A stretch of DNA of 64,000 nt. Source: Halorientalis litorea (GTDB lineage: Archaea > Halobacteriota > Halobacteria > Halobacteriales > Haloarculaceae). Shown here in pieces: positions 40,424 through 50,079 of the stretch; the stretch's first letter is position 1; the number at the start of each line of letters is the position of its first letter. The DNA is taken from contig NZ_CP095484.1 in the NCBI RefSeq assembly GCF_023028225.1, positions 1 through 64,000 of the forward strand. The letters run 5' to 3'. The translations under genes were made by a program, and so were the position numbers. The notes below the pieces were generated by a model that saw only the letters and a program-made list of their open reading frames with translations, had not been told where the DNA came from and ran no database searches.

Positions 40424-43400
40424 TCATTCAATCAATTGTTGCCCTGCTGCCGTGAGCGAAATACCTGTATAGCAGTTCACGCGGGTTTCGTTTTGACGAA
40501 TCCGACTCGTATCATGCGTTACGAACTCCCCGAGAGAACGGGAGAACCACGCTTTCGATTGAACTTCTTTGTCGTGTCTGATTGCCCATATCCGATACGC
40601 ATTATAGAGATCATCCTTCGGGAGTTCCGCCTCCTCTTCTTCGGTAACGTACACGTCAACGAATGACTCGAAATCGTCCGCGTCGTGATCGAGTTCACTC
40701 CCGTTAGTTTGGGAGATTTGCTCTGAGGAATCTTCCCCCGGCATATCCTCTCCCGGAGCAGATTCGGCCCGATAGTCAGTCTCCGCCCGGTCACTATTTT
40801 CGTCGTCGTTTTTGGAGTCCCCCTCTGATTCATTGTGGGCGGTTGAGTGATCAAATAGGGTTGTGAGAGGTTTCGTTGTCCCGTCCGTGTAGACGACTGA
40901 TGACTTCTCATCGGCAAGAATCACGATTACGTAGCTGTCGCAGCTGTACTCTGGGGTGGAGAACTCGTCTTCCGGAACGAACGGCTTTTTGATCCGAATC
41001 CAGTCGTCCTCGAACGCCGATTTCGTCTCGTAGATGTGTTGTTCACCGTGCTCATAAACGACGTACTCGTCGGCAGCGTGGTCGTAGCTGTAGATGGCCG
41101 GAACACGATCTTTCGAGAGTTTTTCCAGCGACTCGAGGCGGATATGTTCCGTCCCGCTGGCATCACGAAGGACGATCTCGTCGCCATCACGCTGCCAGAT
41201 GTTCTGGGTCCCGTTCTCGTCGTCGGTCGCCGGTCGCACGGCCGTCACTCCACCTTCTTCGGTCGCTCCACCGCTGAACGTGAGATTCGAGTCAGTCGTG
41301 TAGAACCGTGTCTCACCATTCTGGAGGGTACGGACGGGAGGTGTGAGAATGCCGTCAACACGCTCGGCCCACTCAGTTTCGTCGTTTCCTGGTCGAACGA
41401 CAAACAGCGGGATATCACCTGCTGCTTGGGCCTTCCGGAGATTCGTGAGCACTTTCGCGGGATTCTCGGGTGTCGTCGTTTCGACTTCGATGGCGAATCG
41501 GTCGGAAACGTCGGGGTGGCTCGCCCTCGCGTCAGGTTTCTCGCTGCCATCCTGTGCGAGGATCGAGACGGTGAAACCGAGTGCGGTGAGCTCTTCTTCG
41601 ATCTGAAGGAGTGCTGCGTCGTGGGCACTCCCACCAGCGGCCTGCACGCCACCAGTATCGGGTGTCGCGACCTCTTCTCCGGCGTCAGTGAGCCGGATGC
41701 GGAGCTCGTCGGCGTCGATATCGACGGTCGTATCGAGGTATCGTGATCGTTCTCGGATGTCCGCGAGGGCATCATACGATGGCGGCTCGGCGTCGACGTC
41801 GTCGAAGAGTCGTCTGAGTTCGTCGTCAACTGCTTCGACGGCCACCCAGCCGTTTTCCTCACGGCAGCCCTCTCGAAGCTGCAGACTCCGAACCACGTTC
41901 GCAATCGCGACGTCCAGGTCGTCGCTCGCGATATCGAGCACCTCGTGTCCGTCGGCAGGTGTGCTCGTTGTTGAAGTGTCTGGCTCAGCCGGCACACCGT
42001 GTTCGTCATTGATGTCCTCGTGCATCGAGGAGAGTGTCTCAGTGAACTGCTCCTCTTCACGCTCTGTGAGCGGGGATTCGCTCTCGGGGTGGCCCGGTGG
42101 AATCGGGAGTGGTTCGAGACTGAACGGATACGGCCCCGTTTCACCGAACGTCGGGCTTGGCAGGCTGGCGATCCACTCCCCTCGTGGCAACGAACGAATC
42201 CGATTGGCGAAATCCGCGGGGTCCATCTCTTCGTGGGCCATCGCTCGCGCCAGTTCCCGGTCGACGTTGATTTTCCCGATGAGTGAACTGCCGATGTTGT
42301 TCAGAGCATTCAGGTAGATCTTCCGCCCACCTTCAGCCTCCATCTGTTCGGGGAACTGCATCGACAGACCAACAGAGAGCCGGAATCCCCGGCCTTTCTC
42401 GAGGAGATCATTCATGATGTCGGAGACCACGACCGATGCTGCCTCGTCGACGAGCAAGTTCACGACGTAGTCGTCCGAGTGCTGGGGGAGGGCCTGTTTG
42501 CGGTCCTTGAGAGCTGCATCGAGATTGGTCAGGATCACACCGGTCATAATCCGGGCGGCGTCGTCGCGGAGGTCGCCGAGGTCGAAGAGAATGACCGTAT
42601 CCTCGTCGAGGACATCCCGAAAGTCGAACTGGTTCTCGGTATTGTTGAAGATCTGCCGCAGGTGCGTATCCTGTGAGATGTAGGCGAGACGGTTTCCGAC
42701 ACCGCCCATCACGTTCGCGAAGGTGTTCGAATCTAACTGGAGCTGCCGTCGAATCGTCCGGGTGACTTCCTCGTCGCTCGACCGTGGGGCGTCGCCGATG
42801 TTCTCGTTCGGTGGCCCGGCCTCCCAGAGCTGGTCGACGACGTGTTCGAGCTGTCGGTGGGCGAAGTAGTCCGTCGACGCTCGGTACAGCCCGTTTTCAC
42901 GGCCGTATTCCTCGTCGAACAGTGCCTTGATGAGTGTCTTGATGAGAGTCGGGGCCACAGTCGCCCGCTCGTAGCGGTCGGTTCCCATCACGAGCTTCAG
43001 AATCTCTTCGTAGTGGTCGGCCTTCCGTTGGACGGCGTCTTCGCGACGCCGTCCGCTCTCCATCGACGGTTCGAGATCGAAAAACGAGAACCCGGGGAGG
43101 ACGTCCGGAATCGGGAAGTGGACGACGTTCTCTTCGAGGTCGGTCATTCCGAACCGACGCGCGTGAGCCCGCATGTAATTCTGGGCCATATCGTCGTTCT
43201 TCGGGATGATGAGGATCGTCGGCCCCTCGGTGTTGTCGTACAGCGACAGCATGTCGTTGATGAGGGCTTTCGACTTCCCAGAGCCGGTTGTTCCGAATCG
43301 GCCGAAATGAGTGGGCAGCAGTCCGGGTGGAATGTGTGTCGGCACGTCTTCGGCCTCGCCGGTGTCGTTGAGAGCATACCCGATTGCCATCCCGTCTCGG

Positions 43401-44806
43401 AACTCACTCATGAGGTCCTGGTGCGGACGGGGCAACGGATTCCGACTCTGCTGTTCCGCACGCGTCCCACGTGTCCCCTCGACAGTAAGCTGTTCCGAGG
43501 AGGGGACGAGTACGAAATTCGCGAGCTCTCGGCCACTCAGCACGAACTCGGGTCGGGTCTTCCCACGGCCGGTCGTGATCTCACGATCCAAGAGCCGCTG
43601 CAGCGCCGCTCGGGCGTTTCGTTCTTTCGTGGCTGCCCGGAAGCCGCTGTCGCGTACCCGTTCAGCCGCAACCTGGTAGTACGGCCCGTCAAGCGGATCG
43701 AATACCGGAACAAGTGATTGCATTCGCTCATCGAGATCATCGTGACCGTCACTACCGGATGGAATCCCGACTGCTCGAATGTTCGCGGTGAACGACCGCT
43801 TCGGATTTTTCGCCTCGATTGCCGCAACACGTTTTGCAACCGCGTCGCTCAGCTGGTTTCTATCGCGACTCTCCGACTGATCGTCGAGTTCGAAGAGGGA
43901 GCCAATAATCTCCTGTGCGAGTGTGTCCCGTCCGTCGATGACGTCTTCTTTGCGAAGGTCGGCATCGGACTGCCAGCTCTCGCGTCGTTGGAAGACGACT
44001 TGGAACGCTACTGGTGCTGTCGCCTCCATCAGGTGGTCGACGAGCGACGCGAGCGCACCTCCTGGCTGATCGACGGCTGGGAGTTCCGCTTCGTCGTCGG
44101 CAGTAAATGGCGAGAGTGAGGTCATCCAGTCCTGCTTCCGAGTCGCCGACCCTTGCCACCGCACGCCGAGTGGGGAGACGGATTCGGTCGCTGGCCGGGC
44201 GAGTATCGTCCCCTCCGATGTTACCGTTGGTTTGGCAAGCGTCGTGAGTGGCTCATCCTCGGGAATCGCATCTGGTGGGGCGAGTTCGAGGACAGTATCT
44301 TCGGTTTCGATGAAGTGGTCGGCAGACTGGTCGCCGACTGTTCCTCCATCCGCGACTGATTCGGCGTCTGCTGGCCCCGCTTGACTATCGGCGTCAGTGC
44401 CACGTTCGTATTGCTCGTCAGGACCGAATTCGTACTGGAGGTCGCCCGACTCATAGTGCTCGACGAATGTCTCGCGGTCGAATTCGACAGGCTGTACGAG
44501 TCGGGATGCGATGTCGACCTCGGTACGGTCGATGTCGAACGTCTCGGGATAGACCGACCGGAGCCGTTTTTCAAGGGTATCCAGATGGTCGTCGGCACCG
44601 TAGTAGAATTCGACGGGGTCATCTTTCCCCTCACTGAGCGCGAGGAATTCGAAGCGTAGCGGTGTGTCGCTATGTAGCGGGTTGAGTTTGTCAGCTAGCC
44701 CTGCCGAGTCCGTTGAGGTCAGTTTGTGGAGGCTCTCCAGTGCCTGCGGCAGACGCTCCGGAGTGAGCCGTTCGGAGGTTGGCGTCACGCGAAGGTACTC
44801 ACGCAT
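40424..44806 (-). CDS. Conjugative coupling-type ATPase with nuclease-like domain
   Basis: A 1460-residue protein of the VirD4/TraD-HerA ATPase class. It has a long N-terminal part, Walker A GRFGTTGSGKSKALIND near 505, and Walker B VNLLVDEAASVVVSD near 785 followed by RGFRLSVGLSMQFPEQ. Near 1060-1110 the text LGFTVSILAQDGSEKPDARA...FAIEVETTTPENPAKVL resembles a PD-(D/E)xK nuclease core (PDA, then E-V-E). The C-terminus is acidic and disordered before a last folded part. It would feed DNA to the channel. ATG 44806 overlaps the VirB4 stop by eight bases. Confidence 0.82.
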   Translation of the reverse strand: MREYLRVTPTSERLTPERLPQALESLHKLTSTDSAGLADKLNPLHSDTPLRFEFLALSEGKDDPVEFYYGADDHLDTLEKRLRSVYPETFDIDRTEVDIASRLVQPVEFDRETFVEHYESGDLQYEFGPDEQYERGTDADSQAGPADAESVADGGTVGDQSADHFIETEDTVLELAPPDAIPEDEPLTTLAKPTVTSEGTILARPATESVSPLGVRWQGSATRKQDWMTSLSPFTADDEAELPAVDQPGGALASLVDHLMEATAPVAFQVVFQRRESWQSDADLRKEDVIDGRDTLAQEIIGSLFELDDQSESRDRNQLSDAVAKRVAAIEAKNPKRSFTANIRAVGIPSGSDGHDDLDERMQSLVPVFDPLDGPYYQVAAERVRDSGFRAATKERNARAALQRLLDREITTGRGKTRPEFVLSGRELANFVLVPSSEQLTVEGTRGTRAEQQSRNPLPRPHQDLMSEFRDGMAIGYALNDTGEAEDVPTHIPPGLLPTHFGRFGTTGSGKSKALINDMLSLYDNTEGPTILIIPKNDDMAQNYMRAHARRFGMTDLEENVVHFPIPDVLPGFSFFDLEPSMESGRRREDAVQRKADHYEEILKLVMGTDRYERATVAPTLIKTLIKALFDEEYGRENGLYRASTDYFAHRQLEHVVDQLWEAGPPNENIGDAPRSSDEEVTRTIRRQLQLDSNTFANVMGGVGNRLAYISQDTHLRQIFNNTENQFDFRDVLDEDTVILFDLGDLRDDAARIMTGVILTNLDAALKDRKQALPQHSDDYVVNLLVDEAASVVVSDIMNDLLEKGRGFRLSVGLSMQFPEQMEAEGGRKIYLNALNNIGSSLIGKINVDRELARAMAHEEMDPADFANRIRSLPRGEWIASLPSPTFGETGPYPFSLEPLPIPPGHPESESPLTEREEEQFTETLSSMHEDINDEHGVPAEPDTSTTSTPADGHEVLDIASDDLDVAIANVVRSLQLREGCREENGWVAVEAVDDELRRLFDDVDAEPPSYDALADIRERSRYLDTTVDIDADELRIRLTDAGEEVATPDTGGVQAAGGSAHDAALLQIEEELTALGFTVSILAQDGSEKPDARASHPDVSDRFAIEVETTTPENPAKVLTNLRKAQAAGDIPLFVVRPGNDETEWAERVDGILTPPVRTLQNGETRFYTTDSNLTFSGGATEEGGVTAVRPATDDENGTQNIWQRDGDEIVLRDASGTEHIRLESLEKLSKDRVPAIYSYDHAADEYVVYEHGEQHIYETKSAFEDDWIRIKKPFVPEDEFSTPEYSCDSYVIVILADEKSSVVYTDGTTKPLTTLFDHSTAHNESEGDSKNDDENSDRAETDYRAESAPGEDMPGEDSSEQISQTNGSELDHDADDFESFVDVYVTEEEEAELPKDDLYNAYRIWAIRHDKEVQSKAWFSRSLGEFVTHDTSRIRQNETRVNCYTGISLTAAGQQLIE

Positions 44807-47006
44807 CCTCGTCACCTCCCGCTGCGCCACCATCAGTCTCTGCTGGCGTCTGCTCAGGTGGGCGTTGTCCGTTATCGGTCGCTCGGCTTTCAATATCGTC
44901 TTGGAACGCCTGCACGTCCGCGTCTACAGCATCCTCGCCAGTACCAGGGAGCGAGGATCGCCGTTGCTCGGTTGGCTCGAAGTCGATGACTTGCTTCTCT
45001 TTGGGCATCGCTTTGACCTGGATGCCGCGCCACTCGCCGTCGACGCCCACGAGGGCCTCGGAGAAGCCGGCGTCCTCGTTGCCGGGCACGGCGTCCTGGA
45101 CGAACCGCATCTGCGCGTAGTTCAGCCCGAACTCGTCGGCCCACTCATCATCCATCCCGTCGAGGCGGTGGAACTGCTTGACCGCACACTGGTCGAGAAT
45201 GGCCTCACTCTCGGCGTGCTCGAAGAACTCGTCGACGGTCTGGGTGACCAGCCGGATCGAGAGGTCGTGGTGGCGGTGGTGCCGGAACACTGTTTCGAGG
45301 AACGCCAGACTCGCGGCGTCCTGCATGATGTAGCGCGCCTCGTCGATGTAGAACACGACCTCCTTCTCCGAGACTTTCGCGCGCTCGTAGACCAGCGAGA
45401 TGAGCAGTTGCATGGTCAGCGCCGTACTGCTGTCGACGCTCCCCTCCTGTTGGGCGAGGTCGAGATAGATGACCTTCTCGTCCCGGATGTCGAAGTCCGA
45501 TTCTTGGCCGAGGTTGGCGTGGCGACCGTCGTCCTCGAAGGGGCGGAGTTGATCGAGCAGCCACGTCGCATCCTCCTTGATCTTCCCGGCTTCCTCGTCG
45601 GATCGGACAACGAACTCCTCGGGATCGTTGACCATGTCCTCGAAGACGTCCATCATGTCCCGGATGGTCGGACTCGGGTTGCCGTGCGTCGAGATGTCGT
45701 CGGTGATGTCGTTACGCTTGTACGCTCGCTTGAGACCCAGTTCCAGTGTCGTCCGGCGGTCACCCAGCGAGATCCCGCGGAGCGCGAAGAAGTTGGTAAG
45801 GAAGCTCATCGCGTCGTCGAGCTTCTCGTTGAACGGGCTCGCGTCCTCACCCATCGCCCGCTGGACGTGCTCGGGTGTCTCGCGGATCTCCAAGGGATTC
45901 AGCCCGAGTGTCCCGCCGACCGTGATGCGTTTGGCATCGAGCGCTTCGGCGACTCCTGCCCAGTTGTTCAACGGCTCGAGGATGATGCCGATGCGGTCCT
46001 TGCTCTGCTCGATGGAACGGATGAAGTTCTGCTTCGAACTGAACGACTTCCCCGACCCCGTGTCGCCGACGGTGAACATCGCGTACCCGTTGTCCCGGGC
46101 GAACGGGTCGATGACCACGGGGCTCTGGTTGTCCTTGTGAATCCCGAACTCGACACCGCCCTCCTCGAGGATCGTCGCGTTGTGCGGCGAGGAGAGCAAC
46201 GCGCCGACGGCCCCGCCGAGTGCGATTGATGTCCGCCCGAATTCGTTGTCGCCGATGGGCGCGGCGGACTGGAGGGCGAGGTCCTGCCGACAAATTGCGG
46301 TCTTCGGCGTGAGGTTCGCCGGGTCGTCGCGGAGCGCACTCTTGACCGTCTGGACGGCGTCTCTGAGGTCGTCCTTCTCGTCGGCCCGCACAGTGATGAA
46401 CATCCCCTGGTCGAAAACGTTCGCGCCGTTCTCGACGGCCTTGTACGTCGCTGCGGCCTCGTTGGCGCGCTCTTGGAGATACGCGCTCCGGATACTCTGT
46501 TCCAGGTCAGCATCGACCTGGAGGTCGTCCGCGATGTCTTGCAGTTCGTTCCGGGCCCGCTCCTGATTTTTCGGCGTGATGTGGGCCGTCAGATCGAACT
46601 GGACGTCGGTCATCTCGAAGAGGTCGCTCAGATACCCGTCGTTGGGGTAGTCGGCATAGTTAGCGATGTACAGTGTCGTCGTCCACTGCTCGCCGACCCG
46701 TGCGGCTCGCGTTTCCCACTCGACAGCTCCGGGCGCGGTGACGGTCTTGTGCGACTCGGAGATGTCGTCGAGGAGCTTGCGTTCAGCCTCGCCTTCTTCG
46801 AGTGTCTCCTCGTCGAGGACATCGGTGAAGTCCACGTCTGGTTCATCATCCGCAGTGAAGCGGTCCCAGAGGTACTTACTGCCGACGCCAAGGCCGAGAC
46901 CCACTGCAAGGGCTAGTACTGCACTCTCTGCTGGTGTCAGGTTCTGGAGCCACCCGGCGACGGAGCCAAGCGCGCCACCACCGGTCTGGAGGGTCACGTT
47001 ACGCAT
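44799..47006 (-). CDS. virB4: VirB4-like conjugation ATPase
   Basis: A 735-residue ATPase that powers assembly of the transfer channel. An N-terminal hydrophobic segment (SAVLALAVGLGLGVGSKYL) anchors it to the membrane. Walker A GDTGSGKSFSSKQN is near 317, Walker B EVVFYIDEARYIMQDAASLA near 550, and RLVTQTVDEFFEHAES follows. Length and motif order match VirB4/TraC. The ATG at 47006 overlaps the upstream stop by eight bases. Core gene of the T4SS operon. Confidence 0.92.
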   Translation of the reverse strand: MRNVTLQTGGGALGSVAGWLQNLTPAESAVLALAVGLGLGVGSKYLWDRFTADDEPDVDFTDVLDEETLEEGEAERKLLDDISESHKTVTAPGAVEWETRAARVGEQWTTTLYIANYADYPNDGYLSDLFEMTDVQFDLTAHITPKNQERARNELQDIADDLQVDADLEQSIRSAYLQERANEAAATYKAVENGANVFDQGMFITVRADEKDDLRDAVQTVKSALRDDPANLTPKTAICRQDLALQSAAPIGDNEFGRTSIALGGAVGALLSSPHNATILEEGGVEFGIHKDNQSPVVIDPFARDNGYAMFTVGDTGSGKSFSSKQNFIRSIEQSKDRIGIILEPLNNWAGVAEALDAKRITVGGTLGLNPLEIRETPEHVQRAMGEDASPFNEKLDDAMSFLTNFFALRGISLGDRRTTLELGLKRAYKRNDITDDISTHGNPSPTIRDMMDVFEDMVNDPEEFVVRSDEEAGKIKEDATWLLDQLRPFEDDGRHANLGQESDFDIRDEKVIYLDLAQQEGSVDSSTALTMQLLISLVYERAKVSEKEVVFYIDEARYIMQDAASLAFLETVFRHHRHHDLSIRLVTQTVDEFFEHAESEAILDQCAVKQFHRLDGMDDEWADEFGLNYAQMRFVQDAVPGNEDAGFSEALVGVDGEWRGIQVKAMPKEKQVIDFEPTEQRRSSLPGTGEDAVDADVQAFQDDIESRATDNGQRPPEQTPAETDGGAAGGDEDA

Positions 47007-48120
47007 CGTGTGGATCCTCCCGGCGCGAGTGGCCGATGATCGATTGGTCGCGAACCACACGCTCCGCCTCGTCGTAGTCGTGTTCGCGGCCGTTCCAGAA
47101 GTCCATATTCAGAACGAACAGCTCGACCGTGCTGAGTCGACGTGCGGACCACCCCGACGCCTGCTGGATGAACTCGGATCGCACGTCGTTCACGCGACTG
47201 TCGAGCTTCTCGAACATCTGCGCACGACGTTCGACGTCGGTAAGGTCCTCGCGGCGGGTGACGAACGGGTTGAACAGGAAGCCGATGACGGGGAACTGGG
47301 TCAGCTTCTCTGCGGGGGTGCCCTCGTCGCGGAAGCGGTCGTAGACCTCTATCGGGCTAACTTCAACGCCGATGTAGTACCGGACCTGCTGGATGCCCCG
47401 GTCACGCATCTCCTTCGGCCGTGTCTCCCGGTACTCTTCGAGGAGTTCCCGGAAGATCGGGTTCTCCGTAACGTCTTCGTCAGTGAGGCGCTCCTCAATG
47501 GTCTCGGTGATCTGCTCGACCGGAAATGAACGGGTTGTGGCGTGGAGTTTGAGCTTCGAGTCCAGTTCTTTGTTGGCGAACTCTTCTCCGGCGTCCTGGA
47601 GCTGTGCCCAGTCGTCGGACATCGCGAAGTCCATGTTGGCCGGATCGATCTCGATGAACGCCTCCATCGCGCCGTCTTCACGCTGGATAGCACCAGCGCC
47701 CGGCCACGCTCGCTTGATGTTGGTGAGATCCTGCGTTCGCTCGTCCGGCTTGAACGGCGTGTAGTTCGCGAGTCCGTCCTCGTTGCGCTCTGATTCGTTG
47801 GTACTCGTGTCGGCTTCGGCGGGCGCACTGAACGTGACCTGAGGTCGCTTGAGATACCGATAGACATCTTTCGTCCACGTCCAAGCGTTCAGGTGGGTTG
47901 GTGAGACGTAAATGACGGCGACGCCAAAGCCAAGCCCGCCAGCAACGAACGGGAGGGCCAGTGATTCGATCCCGGTGAGGCCCGCGATAAACAGCCCAAT
48001 AATGGGGAAGGCGATGAGCATACCGACGTCTCCTTCCTCAATATTGAGATACGGGATGCGACTCTCCTCGCCGAACTGATCCATGATGCGCCGTGCGGCC
48101 GCGTCTTGATCTGCTGACAT
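46999..48120 (-). CDS. PrgI/VirB3-like membrane protein with VirB4-like N-domain
   Basis: A 373-residue protein. N-terminal IPYLNIEEGDVGMLIAFPII and two membrane helices (about 34-52 and 56-73) resemble PrgI/VirB3. A soluble domain follows (MEAFIEIDPANMDFAMSDDW, FPVEQITETIEERLTDEDVT) that looks like the N-terminal domain usually fused to VirB4. The VirB4 gene downstream is coupled to it. This looks like a VirB3-VirB4 fusion whose split falls in a different place. Confidence 0.7.
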   Translation of the reverse strand: MSADQDAAARRIMDQFGEESRIPYLNIEEGDVGMLIAFPIIGLFIAGLTGIESLALPFVAGGLGFGVAVIYVSPTHLNAWTWTKDVYRYLKRPQVTFSAPAEADTSTNESERNEDGLANYTPFKPDERTQDLTNIKRAWPGAGAIQREDGAMEAFIEIDPANMDFAMSDDWAQLQDAGEEFANKELDSKLKLHATTRSFPVEQITETIEERLTDEDVTENPIFRELLEEYRETRPKEMRDRGIQQVRYYIGVEVSPIEVYDRFRDEGTPAEKLTQFPVIGFLFNPFVTRREDLTDVERRAQMFEKLDSRVNDVRSEFIQQASGWSARRLSTVELFVLNMDFWNGREHDYDEAERVVRDQSIIGHSRREDPHDA

Positions 48121-48122
48121 AG

Positions 48123-49238
48123 TTAGTGAATCCCTCGGTCAAACTCCATCCCACGGTCGTCACTCGCTGATTCTGCTGTCGCTCCACCTGGGTCATTCTC
48201 TGTTCGACGGTACGACGGCGTGCCACCATCGTTTCCTCCATGCCCACCGCGGGCAGCCGCTTTTTGCGCGACGGCGTGGCCAGCGGCGGCTTTCGGCCCC
48301 CATCGAGCGGCGGTCGTCGCGACGCCGGCGCCACCGACGTAGGCTCCAGCGGCGACACCGCCAACGAGTGCTGCGCCTTTCGTCGCACCGCCGACGACTT
48401 TGGCCGTCAGCGGGGTCGCGTATTTGAACGTCTTCCACGTGATGTAGAGGGCGACCAGCGGGAGAGACGCAGCGACGAGATATTTGAGGAACGCTGTTCC
48501 TGGTGTGAGCGTTCCACCGCTGTAGATCAAATCGTATCCCTTGAGGACCATCGCTGCCGGGAGCGGGAGGACAGCCAACGGGACAAACCGTTTGCAGAAC
48601 CCCATCGCGATATCGGATACGACCGGAATGTTTCCGTAGGCCAGTGCAAATGCAATCGGCATTCCGTACAGGTAGACATAGAGCAGGATCATCCGGATGT
48701 AGAACAGCGCCTCCAGCGCCCACATCGAAATTCCACCAATCACGGCGAACAATAGCCCCAGCCCTGGGTTTGTGATGGCTGCACCCAAGAACTGAAGCAT
48801 TGCCGAGGCTACGGAGGAAAGCTCCGGCATCAGTGCAATGGTGAACCCGTCGACGAGGTAGAGCGCAAGAGTTCCAACCCAATACCACGTAATGATTAGA
48901 AAGGCCCCGACCCAGGCCGTCTTCTTCGTTTTTCGGGCTTCGTAGGTACTTCCAATATTGAAGATCCGAACCGTGTGACGCCCCTGGACACTCATTACGA
49001 GGAGCAAAAGGGAAACCAGCATGATTTCGCCGCCGATGAGAGCATCGTGAATCGCTGGCCAGGGTGCGTTGGTTGGTTCACCGAAGACAAATGCTCCGTT
49101 CGTCTCTGGGGTCGGCGTTCCGAACATTCCCTCAGACAGAGTCTCATACCCCGACCTGAGACCGTCCATGAAGAGCCCGATGAACCAATCAACGACGCCT
49201 TTGATACCCTCAAGAACGACGTCAATGAGATCAACCAT
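48123..49238 (-). CDS. VirB6/TrbL-like polytopic channel protein
   Basis: A 371-residue membrane protein with about seven hydrophobic segments, such as GEIMLVSLLLLVMSVQG, WVGAFLIITWYWVGTLALYL, LFAVIGGISMWALEALFYI and YLVAASLPLVALYITW. The C-terminus is glycine/alanine-rich and cytoplasmic-like (GGVAAGAYVGGAGVATTAAR). The layout matches VirB6/TrbL inner-membrane channel proteins. It starts two bases after the lipoprotein gene stop and ends two bases before the PrgI-like start. Confidence 0.78.
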   Translation of the reverse strand: MVDLIDVVLEGIKGVVDWFIGLFMDGLRSGYETLSEGMFGTPTPETNGAFVFGEPTNAPWPAIHDALIGGEIMLVSLLLLVMSVQGRHTVRIFNIGSTYEARKTKKTAWVGAFLIITWYWVGTLALYLVDGFTIALMPELSSVASAMLQFLGAAITNPGLGLLFAVIGGISMWALEALFYIRMILLYVYLYGMPIAFALAYGNIPVVSDIAMGFCKRFVPLAVLPLPAAMVLKGYDLIYSGGTLTPGTAFLKYLVAASLPLVALYITWKTFKYATPLTAKVVGGATKGAALVGGVAAGAYVGGAGVATTAARWGPKAAAGHAVAQKAAARGGHGGNDGGTPSYRRTENDPGGATAESASDDRGMEFDRGIH

Positions 49239-49240
49239 CG

Positions 49241-50077
49241 TCAGGCCTCCGTGATCGTGACCTCACAGTCTGTCATCTCGTCAGACCCGGAATACTGGAC
49301 ATTGTAGGTACTCGTGACCCGATTTCCACCGACTCGAGTCTCGACGATAACCGTGAACTGCCCGCTGTTACCATCTGGGGAACACCCCATTCCATCCTCA
49401 CTCTCTGAACCGAACGGGAACGAATTACTGAACAGGTCGGCCGTCTCGCCAGGGGAGACCACTACCCGGTCGGTTTCGTGCATTCCACTGCCTCTGGGGT
49501 TCTCAATTGGATTGGGAACGTCCCCGGAGAAGATTAGTTCAGTTATCGCTTCTGGACCGCTTCCTGTGTTCTCTACCGTGACGAATGCCTCGCCATTCTT
49601 GATCCGGTCAGTCTCGCTCTCACCATAGACCTCATCCCACGGCTTATCTGGATTATTCCGATAGAGTCCGACATCCTGTATCTGGATCTCTGGACGCAGT
49701 TCAGTCGTGGTCTCGACTACTGTCTCCTCACTCTTCAACGCGAGTACGCGATATTCACCGGGCGCATATGCGGTGCCGATCTCAAACGAGACCTGTTGAG
49801 CACCCGCAGCTACGTCACGCTTCCCGAATAGCTCGTCGTTCGGTTGGATGAGATTGACCTGGTCAATGTCGGCCTCTCCGGAGAGTTCGACGACGAGTGT
49901 TGTCCCCTCGACAGCGATACGCGTGAGTGGGCCGTTGCCATCTGGGGAGGTCGTTCCGTCACCAGGCGTCCCAGAACCGCCATTGTCGTTCAGACAGCCA
50001 GCGACGCTCACGAGGGCGGCACCTGCGACTGTTCGGAGGGCGGTTCGCCGACTGATGTGTGGGTGGTTTCTAGTCAT
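49241..50077 (-). CDS. Tat-exported lipoprotein of the conjugation operon
   Basis: A 278-residue secreted protein. Its N-terminus has the twin-arginine motif ISRRTALRTVAGAALVSVAG followed by C (lipobox VAGC), typical of haloarchaeal Tat lipoproteins anchored outside the membrane. A threonine/glycine linker is followed by beta-rich domains (VVELSGEADIDQVNLIQPND, AFVTVENTGSGPEAITELIF). The frame extends to 50275 but the Tat signal fixes ATG 50077. In the T4SS operon it may be a pilus or channel surface part. Confidence 0.82.
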   Translation of the reverse strand: MTRNHPHISRRTALRTVAGAALVSVAGCLNDNGGSGTPGDGTTSPDGNGPLTRIAVEGTTLVVELSGEADIDQVNLIQPNDELFGKRDVAAGAQQVSFEIGTAYAPGEYRVLALKSEETVVETTTELRPEIQIQDVGLYRNNPDKPWDEVYGESETDRIKNGEAFVTVENTGSGPEAITELIFSGDVPNPIENPRGSGMHETDRVVVSPGETADLFSNSFPFGSESEDGMGCSPDGNSGQFTVIVETRVGGNRVTSTYNVQYSGSDEMTDCEVTITEA

Positions 50078-50079
50078 GA

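Noticed and set aside
44664-46229. 521-codon plus-strand open frame
   Set aside because: Antisense to virB4, with the repetitive valine/arginine/leucine composition usual for shadow frames in high-GC haloarchaeal genes.
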